The notes below the pieces were generated by a model, which was given only the letters and a program-made list of their open reading frames with translations, did not search any database and was not told the origin of the DNA. A program made the translations under genes and the position numbers. A stretch of DNA of 64,000 nucleotides from Henricia sp. BOLD:AAB3569 (lineage: Eukaryota > Echinodermata > Asteroidea > Spinulosida > Echinasteridae), in the NCBI GenBank assembly GCA_037783545.1, contig JBBELK010000492.1:620001-684000 (forward strand), in the 5' to 3' direction. Below are positions 31,460 to 42,224 of this stretch, one piece after another. Positions within the stretch are counted from its first letter, which is position 1. Every line of letters begins with the position of its first letter.

Positions 31460-34400
31460 TAACTGTTGGTGTTAGCTCCACGCGGAACCGTCACGCAGCC
31501 GGTTGCTCCAGTAGTACGTTCGTGAAGAAAAAACAACGATGTCAACTCCTCCAAAGAAAACGTAAAAACTTATTCGGTGGTATGGGCTGTCCGATGAAAT
31601 GATTAGCAGAAAATGCGAGATATCTAAAACAAAGCAAAAACTGCAATAGGAAACTGAGTGCAAATCGTTTGCGACAAAGTCGTAAGGCTCGCACGATAGT
31701 TGCAACCACGGCTGGTCAAGCGTATATGACTTCGTTTTTACAACGACCATCAACAAATTATTGTCGATATGATGCTATCAGTACAATTGGGTAAAAATTA
31801 GATTAGGACCTATACTTTCCTTTTTTGACACGCACTGTATATTGAGTTTCTTTAGCAAGAAAAAAATACTGTATTTTCATGGTGATTTCGCCCGTATACA
31901 TAGGCCTACACATGTAGTACGCTGACAGAAACTGTGTTTGTGTGGCCAACCGGACCGTGTAAAAGAGATCCTTGTACATGCACACTACTAACACTAACAG
32001 GTCATAAATGTAGAACGAATGCATTGCATCCCTAATAGCAAAGACCAGTGCGAGGTCATACTTAAGGTGATTGGGCTGATAATATTGGGCCGAATACATG
32101 TACATGAAAACTAGCAATTGGTACATACATAACTAGAACGGCGAAGCCGCCATGGCTCGCTACTTCCTATTAATTAAGTTCTTAATTACGAATAAAAAAC
32201 CCCACCCCATCACTCGATCGTACCCCAACCCCACCCCAACTCCATCGCCCCCACCCTATCAGCCTCACCATCCTCGAACACCCATGCACTAAACTTATTG
32301 GACAACTTAATTAAAACAATAATTCTTAATGAAATCATGACATTTTCCCTCATTTTGTTTTGCGTTTTTTTTGTTATCAAAGTAACATATTTGTATATGG
32401 TTTATATAGCATAACAAGGAAAATTATTGGTGTCCATTCATGGTAATCTATCCCGACCCTCTATACCCAATCACCCCACACCCAAACCCCCACATTAATG
32501 CCCCCACCCCACTATACCTCCACCGCGGCCCCAACACCACCTCCACCACAATGCGCACACATCCCATCCCCAATCCCTCAACTCAGCACTATAGCCTGGG
32601 ACTCCCAAAACGGTATCTAAAAAAAATATTTACCTGCGTCGATAAGGCAAATGTTTTAGCTCGATTATCGAAATTTGTGGAAATTATTTATTTATTTATT
32701 TATATGTTATTTTTAAAACCAAATGCACGCTAGTAATAATAATTGATTTGGCTTGCGTCAGGTAGAATGTATGTTCAGCGGCGTAGCTATACGAGGGGGG
32801 CGGTGGGGGGGGAGCAAAGTCGCGAACCGCTTTAGAAAATCATGCTGTGATTAATATTATTTTGATCGCGCAACAGACGCGACGGACGGAAATTCGACAA
32901 GGATCAACCCTTCCGTCATCCGTCATTTTGACGTCTGACGGAAGAAAACAGTGCAGAAAACTATTTGTAACAGTTTACCAATCATGTATACTACACGACC
33001 TTTAACTGCCCAAGTCGTACATATACGATATATTGTATGCATTCTGAAAGTGTTATGGTACATGTACGACCTTGCTTGTATAATTGTTTTATTTCAACAC
33101 GCCAACCGTCACGCATGTATGACTTCAATCTAAAAAAAAATATTGAAAAAACCGCAAAAGGTTAAGCACATTAGGGTTAAATTTTAACAACAATTAATGG
33201 GTAGTGAAAGAGTTAAAGGCGAAACGACGTGGCTTGCTAATGTCAATCGAGAGAATATATTTAATAAAAGATCCGATTGGGAGTCATCACAGATTTCTCT
33301 TGTAGGCCTAACCTTAAAACAATTTGTTTGTTTAATTGATAATTTTTTTTGAAACATAAAAGTTATTCGCTTTCAAATGAGACAACGAAACAAAACAAAA
33401 CGACAAACGTTTAGTTATGGAACATTTACTGTCAATATTTCGAAATATTAGCGGTCCGCCAACAATTCAAGGCGTAGACTTGCACAAGTCTGACCTCCTA
33501 TGTTCATCAGAAAGTCTTCCGAGACACATGAAACACATTTGTTGCCAAACCTTTTATATAACGAAAATATCAAATTGTTTATCAAACGTGGGTTTTATTG
33601 TCAAAAGCAATGTGTTGTCAATCATTTCAGTTTACAAATAACCAAGCTAACCCACCGAATACAAGGAAAATCTTAGTTTTAAAATGATGTGATAATTTTA
33701 GCCTATTTTTAGTCAGAATTAGGACAACGAATGACTCATGATACCAATTTTTAAGGTTTTGTTTAAAGGTTTTGTGAGGTGAAAATTATCACCCAGCTGT
33801 TTTTATACAGAAATCAAAAGATCAAAGTGTTGAAGACAAAGGGGCAAACTCAAATTTGTCTTCATTTCAAAAAGAAGTGACATTTTCTCTACTTCAAAAA
33901 TGTCTTGTCAGGCGAGGGCGCTGTTTGTTGCTGGTCATGGAGGGAACCCACAGTGGAAAAACAAAGAAAGAACATTACATTTCAAACAGTAGCAGTAGCC
34001 CATTGATCCATTTTTGACCCAAACAAACTTGTTAGGGTTGTTGCAAATGACATACTAAACAAACTCAGCAAACTTATATAGTTCATGATATCAAGAAGCC
34101 ACTGAAAATGACATTAACTTTTGTACACAAGTCTATGGAGAATTCCTCTGTTTTTCCTGAGATGACATCACGGCTTTGCTCATGAATATGGAAATTCTCA
34201 TTAACATAAAAATAGAAAATGTGCAATTACACCAAAACGCAACTATCAAATTCCCTGAAATTGACCGAAATGTGTAAAACACATCCTCTACTAATATTTT
34301 ATGTAATAAAAACCCTATTTCACACGTCCTTTAATACAAATTGATGTTGGTGACACAAGCAAAACTCAAAAAATAACATGTGGAATAAAGTAACTTAAAG

Positions 34401-35820
34401 TACAATCTACCCATTCATATCATTGGGGCCCGAATTTATGGAATCACCCATATCCAATGTTTTGTTTCCCCCACGAACCGTATAGCGTAGGGGATTATTG
34501 TCACGGGACTTATGTCTCGTGAGCCCCTACACTATTTCCACCGTGGAACACGTTCCCGTTACTCTCTGAATTAAAATCTTACGTTCGTTTTTTTATAGTA
34601 ATTTATAAATTTGTTTCATAACCTCAGGCCGAATAAAATCACTTTTGTCAAATACTCGTATTTAAAAAAAATCACAGCTGGATTTGGTGCAGTACTGCAG
34701 TAACAAACCTTCATACGGCTGGAAATATAGCCTTGATCAAGGCGTTGGGCTTGTCTTCTAGACGGCCCACTGAAGATAAAACTGAACAAAGCGCTTACAG
34801 GCTATACGGAATCTGTTGCACGTATAGGCTCACAACGCACACATGCACGTACATGTATCGGTACGGTCCTAAACACAACGCCTTGATGGGTCTGCATTCA
34901 GCCAGCGAAACTCATTACAGTAATAGGGAAACCAACCCAGCGTGAGCTAAAATTTCATTGGTCGACGCACGGAAGGTTACGTTTGAAAAACGATATTATC
35001 TGCGATCCCCAGTTTGTTCATCCGAGGCAGTATTAAGAGCTCCCACAAATCAATTAGGAAAGCTGTCATATTACGACCGTTGTCCCCCAGAAGTGTAATC
35101 AAATACGTAAACAGACAAGCACAATAAATGCTACGAACCCAAGAATATTTGTTGTTTTCGTCCATCGATCATGCCACGGTTCTCGTAACATGAGGACGCC
35201 ATCACATGCATAATGCATGCTCGCGTCATTACGTGCTACTCATGAAGCTTAAATTACGTGCTACTCATGAATGTTAAATATTCATACCTTGCATACCTGC
35301 ATACTCAAAGCCCGCTCATTTTCGGCAAAATCTGGCCGAAAAAAATAAAGAAAAACATTAAACCCGGAAGTGCAGACTCGACAAGGCTGTCTTTACGAGC
35401 TAGGCCACGCCGTACGCAGCTAGTACGCAGTATGTACGCAGCCAGTGTGTTGCCGTACGGGTTTACTACGGAAATCGTTATCTCACAGTGGCTTGTTTTG
35501 ATGCCGTGTGCAGTTTGCATGCGCTAGAACCAATATTATCTCGTACAGCAACAAAACCTGGAGACGGCCTTGGACGAGGCTACTGGAAATACAACTCGTA
35601 AGAACATGCGATTTATCCTAACCAGATAAATCACGTGATCTTGATTTTTTTCAAAAATGCTCCAAACGGCCAACTTATTTCATTCAAGTGAAATGCTTAC
35701 TTGTCACAGTGATGATTTTACCATCTTTCGCAATGGCCATGTTTGCTCAGTCATGCATGACAGTTACATAATGACTGACCATGGTACTATTGGACAGAGG
35801 ACAGTCTGGACGTTCCGTAC
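31460..35820. other. Intron 1 stretch, mostly unrecognised
   Basis: Contains C-rich low-complexity stretches (32195-32280 and 32445-32600, CCCCAC/CCCCAA words), a TTTATTTATTTA run near 32686, and the G-run word at 32776-32812. At 34160-34200 GATGACATCACGGCTTTGCTCATGAA resembles 55390-55420. No gene or element boundary could be supported. Confidence 0.45.
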
Positions 35821-35859
35821 ATAATGTCTGAAGCCACGATCAACTTTTTTATTATTTCC

Positions 35860-37165
35860 ATTTTCCCATTTAGGATTTATCCCCACTTACTCAACTCTGT
35901 AACTGAGAGGAAACATCGAGTAGTTGTTAATGGTGAATGTTCTAACTGGTATCCTGTTCCTTCAGGCGTGCCTCAAGATTCAGTGCTTGATCCTCTGTTA
36001 TTTACTTTGTTCATTAACGATTTGCCAGCTTGTTTAACTAATAGATCTCTGTTGTTTGCTGATGATATGAAGGTTTTTCATAGGGTTCACAATGATTCTG
36101 ATGCTCTCTCTCTTCAGAATGATCTAACAGTGTTAAACTTGTAGTGTATAGTACATGGAAATTTAGTCTGAACCTGCACAAATGTTATGTAATGAGTATT
36201 ACTTTGAAGAAGAAACCCTGTATTTTTAATTATGCCATTTCTGAGTATGTCTTAAACCGTGTTTTGTCTCAGAGGGATCTTGGTGTGTTCATAGACAGCA
36301 GACTGAATTGTGTACATCATGTTAATCACTTCATAAAGAAAGCTAATCGTACTATTGGTTTAGTGTGGCGAAATTTTCGCCATTGTAAGAACGAACATGT
36401 ACTTAGAATACTTTAAATTATTGCTCTCTTATTAGGCTACAGCTAGAATATTGCACGGTAGTTTTTAACTCGATTTCTGATCGACTTGAAAGACTTCAGA
36501 GACGGTATCTATTTGTTATGTACAAAGTCCTCCATACTGATCAAGGCAATGTAACTTAGTATAAACTGTGTAACATGTTTAACCTGCACACACTTGTCCA
36601 AAGGAGAACCGTTAACGATTGTTTATTTCTGTACAGACTTCTCCGTAACCAGTATAATTTAACCACTGCCAATCCTTTCATCCTACATGTTCCAGAACGT
36701 CGGACTAGATCAGCTCACAAACACATACTGCATGTTCCATGGAGCCGAGTTGATGTATGTAAGCTTGGTTTCATCTCACGAATCTCCTCTACATACATTA
36801 TGTACAACCGGCTCCATGAAGCATGTGATGTGTTTGGGGCACCCTCACTAAATTGCTTCCGTGGTCAGATTTATCGTTGTATAATGAACACCTATAGCTG
36901 TATTGTACATGTATCGTTGTCATGTTTGTCCTTGCACCAAAAACAGGTAAATTTACTAATCCAGAGTAAGGATTTAAGATTAGGTTCATCATATACAAGT
37001 TTTTATTTTACTTAAATTCATTTTTTTTTTTTTTTTTTTTTAAAGTTTATTTTTATATATATATTTATATTTATATATAATATTTATTTGTGTTTAATTT
37101 CTTTATGATACCTGTAAGTGGCGGATCTCCGCTGTTGGATATCAAATAAATAAACAAATAAACAA
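35860..37165 (+). mobile_element. 5'-truncated non-LTR retrotransposon (CR1/Jockey-like RT remnant)
   Basis: It begins in the reverse transcriptase with RKHRVVVNGE. The palm motifs follow: GVPQDSVLDPLLFTLFINDL (normally G-x-x-L/V, here altered to D-S-V) and LLFADDMKVF with the catalytic Asp pair (about 36051-36080). It continues in shifted frames through the thumb region (36144-36416, SLNLHKC and DLGVFID), then RLERLQRRYL and the C-terminal text to about 36900. The 3' UTR ends with GTGGCGGATCTCCGCTGTTG and a tail of AATAAACAAATAAAC to 37165. The endonuclease is absent and at least two frameshifts and a TAG are present. It is inactive and antisense to the MCT-like gene in intron 1. Confidence 0.85.
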
Positions 37166-37282
37166 ACCTGCAAATTCGTATGCCTGCGCAAGCCCAGTCG
37201 TAGCAACTTCCAGTGGCAGTGGGCGACCAAAAACTTGTACAACACTACCAAATGTGGGAAAACACGCCCTGCCTTAAGGTAG

Positions 37283-37761
37283 TATCTCACTGGGCTGCGA
37301 CAGCTCGCGACTAGTTGAACAGTTTGGAAACACAAAATTGCGAGAAAATACGCGAATTAGCGACAATTTTCACTTAGAATCACACTGAATTGGTACTTAC
37401 GACACGTTTGCGAAATTTGTTTTAAAAATCGCCGGGAGCTCGCATTTGCGCCTGTCTCGCACCTGGAATGTCAGATTCTTATTTTTGTCTACAATCAGTC
37501 ACAATTTAGTTTCATAGGTCGCCATCCCCTAACAAAGTTCTCACATTTCTCACACTTTCTGACTCACGGAAACTAAATTGAGAAGGGTTCGAGACGGGTG
37601 CGAGACACCCGCGACGACTCTGTGACTATTTTGAAAGAAAATTTGTCGCGCGACTTACGCGAGGAAATTGAGAAACCCCGCGAACGTTTCAAAACATTTT
37701 GGAAACTCCCTCGCGAATGCCGTTCGCAATTTGTCGGCAACAGTCGCAGCCCAGTGAGATA
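37283..37761. mobile_element. MITE abutting the exon 1 splice donor
   Basis: The ends TATCTCACTGGGCTGCGAC (37283) and its complement (to 37761) are 19-bp inverted repeats, with further symmetry of TCGCGA/GCGAG words inside. The right end lies 8 bases beyond the donor GT (37771-37770) of the MCT-like gene's first intron, so the element starts at intron base +11. No target duplication was found. Confidence 0.8.
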
Positions 37762-37771
37762 TGGGCTTTAC

Positions 37772-37997
37772 CTGCGATTCTCGACGCGACGGACATCATT
37801 GATATCGTGGTTCCGATAAGCCATGTGTCGCTTGTAAATTGCTCTGTAAGGGTTAGCAACAACACGCCGAAACTTTTGTAGATACACCCCCACAACGCGA
37901 CGACGCTAAAAGCCATCACAACGATAAAGACATCATCCCAACACCATTCATTTCTCGCATCAACGACGGCTGCCCCGGACTGACGTGCTCCCGCCAT
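37772..37997 (-). CDS. MCT-like transporter (SLC16 family), coding exon 1
   Basis: Encodes residues 1-75 and one base of codon 76. ATG at 37997 is the first in frame. In the sequence before the LINE inserted, an in-frame TAA lies 27 bases upstream (now 44034-44032), which supports this start. A short polar N-terminus leads to WCWDDVFIVVMAFSVVALWG (helix 1) and KSFGVLLLTL. The family usually has D-G-G-W-G-W before helix 1, so this protein keeps the Trp pair but not the glycines. Helix 2 (DTWLIGTTISMMSVASRIAG) ends at the donor GCAG|GTAAAG (37772/37771). Joining the phase-1 G to exon 2 restores AGLFTVVLENRLGTRP. The gene continues 13.7 kb away at 24073. Confidence 0.88.
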
Positions 37998-38005
37998 TGC
38001 ACTCA

Positions 38006-38016
38006 CGGAGAAAGTG
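38006..38016. repeat. LINE target-site duplication, proximal copy
   Basis: CGGAGAAAGTG next to the (TTG)n end of the LINE, identical to 44016-44026. The following T is shared as well, so 12 bp is possible. It lies 9 bp upstream of the MCT-like ATG. Confidence 0.92.
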
Positions 38017-38040
38017 TTGTTGTTGTTGTAGTGGGTAGGT

Positions 38041-38075
38041 TGGCACGTACGGCAAACTTAGTGCCCTGTGTGCCA
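38041..38075 (-). other. LINE 3' double stem-loop
   Basis: On the minus strand, TGGCAC (38075-38070) pairs with GTGCCA (38046-38041), and an inner GGCA/TGCC stem lies between. The CAA tail follows about 12 bases later. A structure at this place is the usual recognition site of a stringent LINE reverse transcriptase. The same 35-nt layout is at 29287-29253 and a 33-nt version ends the SINE at 5114-5146. Confidence 0.7.
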
Positions 38076-38474
38076 TTAACATAACAATTCATGCGAAATG
38101 TACAGTGATACGGTACGGTAGAGCTGACCGGGATGGTGTATCATGTACTGCGCGCGCAAATAAAAGCTAGTAATGAAGAAAGGATCGAATCCATAAGCGC
38201 AAGCACGACAAGTTGGGCAAAACCATTTGGAAGGCGGGTAGGAGGGTTGTACGCATTCACGCTCGTTCCCTAGTCCCAAACCGCAGTATGGGGGTATTAC
38301 GACTGTCCCGCCGCAAGAGTTCAAAGAACTCTCCCGACATCATTGAAGTTTTGATCATTCCGGGGGACAGCCGCCAACTAACCTACCTACACTAAATTAA
38401 AGCTAATTAACGAGCATTTATGCGCCACCCTCCAAAAGGAATGCAATATCGTTAGATCAAGAGGTGTATTATAT

Positions 38475-41400
38475 TTAAATGTTAATATTACAATTTCGGA
38501 TATACTGCAGAATTTGGTAGCCGTTTTGTTTTTGTCCCAGAATTCGTTCCAGAGTCATCTCGGGTTTAGTCAATCCGAGTGACTTTTGAAGGATTTGTCT
38601 CTGATTGTTGTATTTTGAACAATTCAGTAGGAAGTGTTCAATATCTTCCCAACATGCACAGTTTTCGCATAGACCATTGGGATGTTTGCCAATTATGTAA
38701 AGGAAATCATTTAGTCCTTTGCAGGTACCAATTCGCAATCTGTGTAAGGCGACTTCTAGGGGTCGTTTCATTCCCCAGCTTACAAAGTGAAATGATGGTT
38801 GATAAATTATGTTCTTTGTTGTTTTTAGTTTGGAGATTTTCTTAGCCCAGCTCTCTTTAAGTTGTTCCTTGAGTATATGTTTAATTTCACTATCTAGCAA
38901 TGGAATGCAGCAGTCAATATCACTTTTTTGGGTGGCCAATTTTGCGATTTTGTCAACTTTTTCATTTCCGGGGATACCGCAATGACTGGGAATCCATTCG
39001 AAGTTGACAATGTTGCCCTGTTGACGTATGTTAATGAGCATGTGACGTATGTCACAAACTATTTTGTGTTTTGGGACTGTTTTATTGATTGCCTGAAGTG
39101 CGCTTAGGCAATCACTGAAAATACATGTATTAAGGGGTTTAACGTCTTCAATCCACTCAAGGGCGAGGAGTATAGCAAAGAGTTCAGCTGTGAATACAGA
39201 AACGCCGTTATTTAGTCGGATGCATTTTGAGTATTTAAATTCAGGGATGTAAATCCCACATCCGACAGTTCCAATTTTGGGGTTGTATGAGCCATCAGTA
39301 TAAACATGTAACGAGTTAAACCAAGTGGTATTAATTATTTCAATACTTTTACTGCCCTTATCATTGATGTGAATTAAATGAGAAACTTGACAGAAAATCT
39401 CCTCAGATATTGCAGGTTTGAAATAGTGCCAGAAAGGAAAAGGGTCGTTTTGAGGAAATACGTTAAAGGTGAATTGTGAAAATCTGGCTTCGAAAGGTGT
39501 TTTGTGAGTAGTTTTTTGCCATTTTTCCTTAAAATATTGTTTTTGCCAATTGTCCCCTTTAAGGTACTCATTGGGGTGGTTTTTTTGGGCATTTATTTTG
39601 GTTCCATATAGATTGCATAAAAATTGTCTGCGGAGAGATAAGGGAGGATCACCACTCTCAGTCTGCAGTCTGTATAGAGGCGAGCCTTGAATTGCCCCAG
39701 TACATACTTTTAAGGCTTGATACTGCATGCTGTCCAGTTTCTCTTTAATTGTTGTTGAAGCGGAGTCAAAAGCTTCACAACCATATTCTAAAACGGGTCT
39801 GATTAGGGCAGTGTAGAATTGGTAGAGGGTTTTGCAGTCTGCACCCCAAGAATTACCACAAATACATCTGAGAATATTAAGTTTTCTCTTACATTTACTA
39901 ATAGTATTTTCGATATGTTCCTTCCATGTAAGTTTGCTATCAAAGATAACTCCCAGAAATTTAGCAGATGGAGCAGTCTGGATGATGTTGTCTTGGAGTC
40001 GAAGGGAAATGATCTTTGGGTTTCTTTTGTTTGTGAATAGAACAGCAACTGTTTTGGGAACAGACAGCTTGAATCCCCATTTTGAACACCATGTATTAAC
40101 AGCATCCAGACTTTTCTGGATTTGTTTTTCAAGATAATTTATGTTTCTGTTTGATTTCCAGATAGCAATATCATCTGCAAATTGTGAGATGTTAGCATTT
40201 GTAATATGCTGGGAGAGATCATTGATAGAAATATTAAACAGAATAGGACTTATGACACTTCCCTGTGGAACACCATTTTCGACAACTTGTTCCTCAGAAA
40301 AATTATTATTAATTTTGACTTGAATTTTTCTGTCGGTAAGGAAGTTATCAATCCATTTGGTTATTCTACCGTATATACCCATTGATTGCAACTTAATAAT
40401 AATACCCTTACGCCAGACCATGTCATAGGCTTTTTCAATGTCGAGAAAAATGGCAAGGGTGCTTTCCTTGTTGGCACGAGCTCTATTTATGGATGATTCT
40501 AGATTAAGGATATGGTCTTTAGTACTACGACCTTTCCTGAAACCACTCTGATGTTGTGAGAGTATGTTATTCTTTTCAAGAAACCAAGTAAGTCGATTGT
40601 TAACCATTCTCTCCATTAATTTACAAAGTGTGGATGTGAGAGCAATAGGTCTATAAGAGGATGGTTTAGTTTTGTCTTTTCCAGGCTTGGGAAGTGGAAT
40701 TAGAATTGCCTCTTTCCACTGTTTAGGGCATTGAGATGTCTGCCAAATCAAGTTGAAGATGACAAGAAGAAATTGGCGAATTTTTATTGGGAGATGTTTT
40801 AGAACAAGATTGTTAATTCCATCCTTGCCTGGTGAAGTGCACTTTGACGAGTCAATAGCATTGTTAAGTTCGTCTATATTAAATGATTCATTAATAACAT
40901 TGTCGTTATTGGAGTTAATTTCAAGTTCCTCTTCTGCTTTAGTTTTTATGGTAACAAATGAGGGAGTGTAATTACCAGTACTGCTTACTTTGGCAAAGTT
41001 TATAGCAAGAGCCTCGGCTTTATCTTTGTCAGTTACAGCATCCGCTGTTCCATCTTGTTGCAGAACAGGGATACTGTTAGTGTTTCCGGATTTTTCAATT
41101 CGTTTAATTTTGTTCCAAATAACTTTAGTATTAGTTTTGGGATTTAGTTCATTACAAAATTTTTCCCAATCATTGCGTTTAGCATTATTAATTATTCTCT
41201 TTGCCATTGCACAAGTTTTTTTATATGTTATAAGGTCTGAAGGTAGCCTTGTTTTTCTAAGTGTTTTTAAGGCATTCTTTTTATCATTTATGGCTTGCTT
41301 ACATTCTTCATTCCACCATGATGTGGGTTTTTTCCTATGATTAGGGTTAGTTTTGGGAATAGCACATCCCATAGCTTGTTCAAGTTGGTTAATGAAGTTA

Positions 41401-42224
41401 TCATAAATTACATTAATATTATCCATGTCATTAGGCTCAGAGATATATTGGTTGCAAGTATTATGGAATTTATCCCAATTAGCTTTCTTAAGAGACCATT
41501 TAGGGGTCGTTATAATAGAGTTTTTATGAACCTTATGATTAATTACTGTATGTATAGGACAATGATCACTTCCCCATGTGTCGTTTAAGACTGTCCAACT
41601 AGACTTGGCAGCAAGGCCTGGGGAAGTGAAGGTGACGTCAAGGCATGAGAGAGTGCTTTTAAAAGAATTTACTCTAGTACCTTCACCTGTATTGATGCAA
41701 ACCATGTTTGTCTGGGATATAATATCTTCAACAACTTGTCCATTATGGTCTAAGCTTGAGCTACCCCATAAGGGGTTATGGCCATTTAAATCGCCACAAA
41801 TGATAGCTGGTTTGTCTACTTTCTTAACAATGTCGTTAAATGAGTTGGCATCAAGATAGGTACAAGGATTATATAAGTTAAGTAAGCTAATTTTATTTTT
41901 ATGGTCATCATACAATTCCCCTATTTGGTATTCAATTGGATTGTCAGAGCCTGATATATATTTGAAGGCTAAACCACGTTTGGCTAAAATTGCACAGCCC
42001 CCTCCGCGTTTTTTGAGTTTCGTATTATTTCTATCTTGTCTATAAATGTCATATCCAGGAACATTGTATTTTTTATCTTCTTTTAACCAAGTTTCTTGAA
42101 GGCAAATTATATCAGGCTTGACATTCCATGAGCTTATAGCGTTCTTGAACTCTTTGCTATGTGCTAATATTGACTGTGCATTCCATTGTAGGATACTAAG
42201 AACCATGAGAGATATAAAAATCAT
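38475..42224 (-). CDS. LINE ORF2: endonuclease-reverse transcriptase-RNase H (1249 aa)
   Basis: One uninterrupted frame. The APE-type endonuclease occupies about residues 1-235 (LQWNAQSI, CLQETWL, GDLNGHNPLWG and GSDHCPI near residue 218). Reverse transcriptase runs from about 480 to 770 with SSYRPIALTSTLCKLMERM, GFRKGRST, FLDIEKAYDMVWR, GVPQGSVISPILFNI and FADDIAIW (catalytic Asp pair near residue 682). RNase H lies at about 970-1100 with HVYTDGSYN, FTAELFAILLALEWI, FSDCLSAL and IPSHCGIPGNEKVD, so all acidic sites are visible. A C-terminal CENCACWEDIEHFLLNC finger closes the protein. The frame starts at ATG 42224, which overlaps the ORF1 stop as ATGA. The product would nick target DNA and copy the LINE RNA in place. 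No disabling change seen. Confidence 0.95.
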   Translation of the reverse strand: MIFISLMVLSILQWNAQSILAHSKEFKNAISSWNVKPDIICLQETWLKEDKKYNVPGYDIYRQDRNNTKLKKRGGGCAILAKRGLAFKYISGSDNPIEYQIGELYDDHKNKISLLNLYNPCTYLDANSFNDIVKKVDKPAIICGDLNGHNPLWGSSSLDHNGQVVEDIISQTNMVCINTGEGTRVNSFKSTLSCLDVTFTSPGLAAKSSWTVLNDTWGSDHCPIHTVINHKVHKNSIITTPKWSLKKANWDKFHNTCNQYISEPNDMDNINVIYDNFINQLEQAMGCAIPKTNPNHRKKPTSWWNEECKQAINDKKNALKTLRKTRLPSDLITYKKTCAMAKRIINNAKRNDWEKFCNELNPKTNTKVIWNKIKRIEKSGNTNSIPVLQQDGTADAVTDKDKAEALAINFAKVSSTGNYTPSFVTIKTKAEEELEINSNNDNVINESFNIDELNNAIDSSKCTSPGKDGINNLVLKHLPIKIRQFLLVIFNLIWQTSQCPKQWKEAILIPLPKPGKDKTKPSSYRPIALTSTLCKLMERMVNNRLTWFLEKNNILSQHQSGFRKGRSTKDHILNLESSINRARANKESTLAIFLDIEKAYDMVWRKGIIIKLQSMGIYGRITKWIDNFLTDRKIQVKINNNFSEEQVVENGVPQGSVISPILFNISINDLSQHITNANISQFADDIAIWKSNRNINYLEKQIQKSLDAVNTWCSKWGFKLSVPKTVAVLFTNKRNPKIISLRLQDNIIQTAPSAKFLGVIFDSKLTWKEHIENTISKCKRKLNILRCICGNSWGADCKTLYQFYTALIRPVLEYGCEAFDSASTTIKEKLDSMQYQALKVCTGAIQGSPLYRLQTESGDPPLSLRRQFLCNLYGTKINAQKNHPNEYLKGDNWQKQYFKEKWQKTTHKTPFEARFSQFTFNVFPQNDPFPFWHYFKPAISEEIFCQVSHLIHINDKGSKSIEIINTTWFNSLHVYTDGSYNPKIGTVGCGIYIPEFKYSKCIRLNNGVSVFTAELFAILLALEWIEDVKPLNTCIFSDCLSALQAINKTVPKHKIVCDIRHMLINIRQQGNIVNFEWIPSHCGIPGNEKVDKIAKLATQKSDIDCCIPLLDSEIKHILKEQLKESWAKKISKLKTTKNIIYQPSFHFVSWGMKRPLEVALHRLRIGTCKGLNDFLYIIGKHPNGLCENCACWEDIEHFLLNCSKYNNQRQILQKSLGLTKPEMTLERILGQKQNGYQILQYIRNCNINI

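Noticed and set aside
38013-38400. A separate SINE or a PHD-finger-like exon (FCPTC text) next to the start codon
   Set aside because: Target duplications show that this whole stretch is the LINE's 3' UTR and tail.
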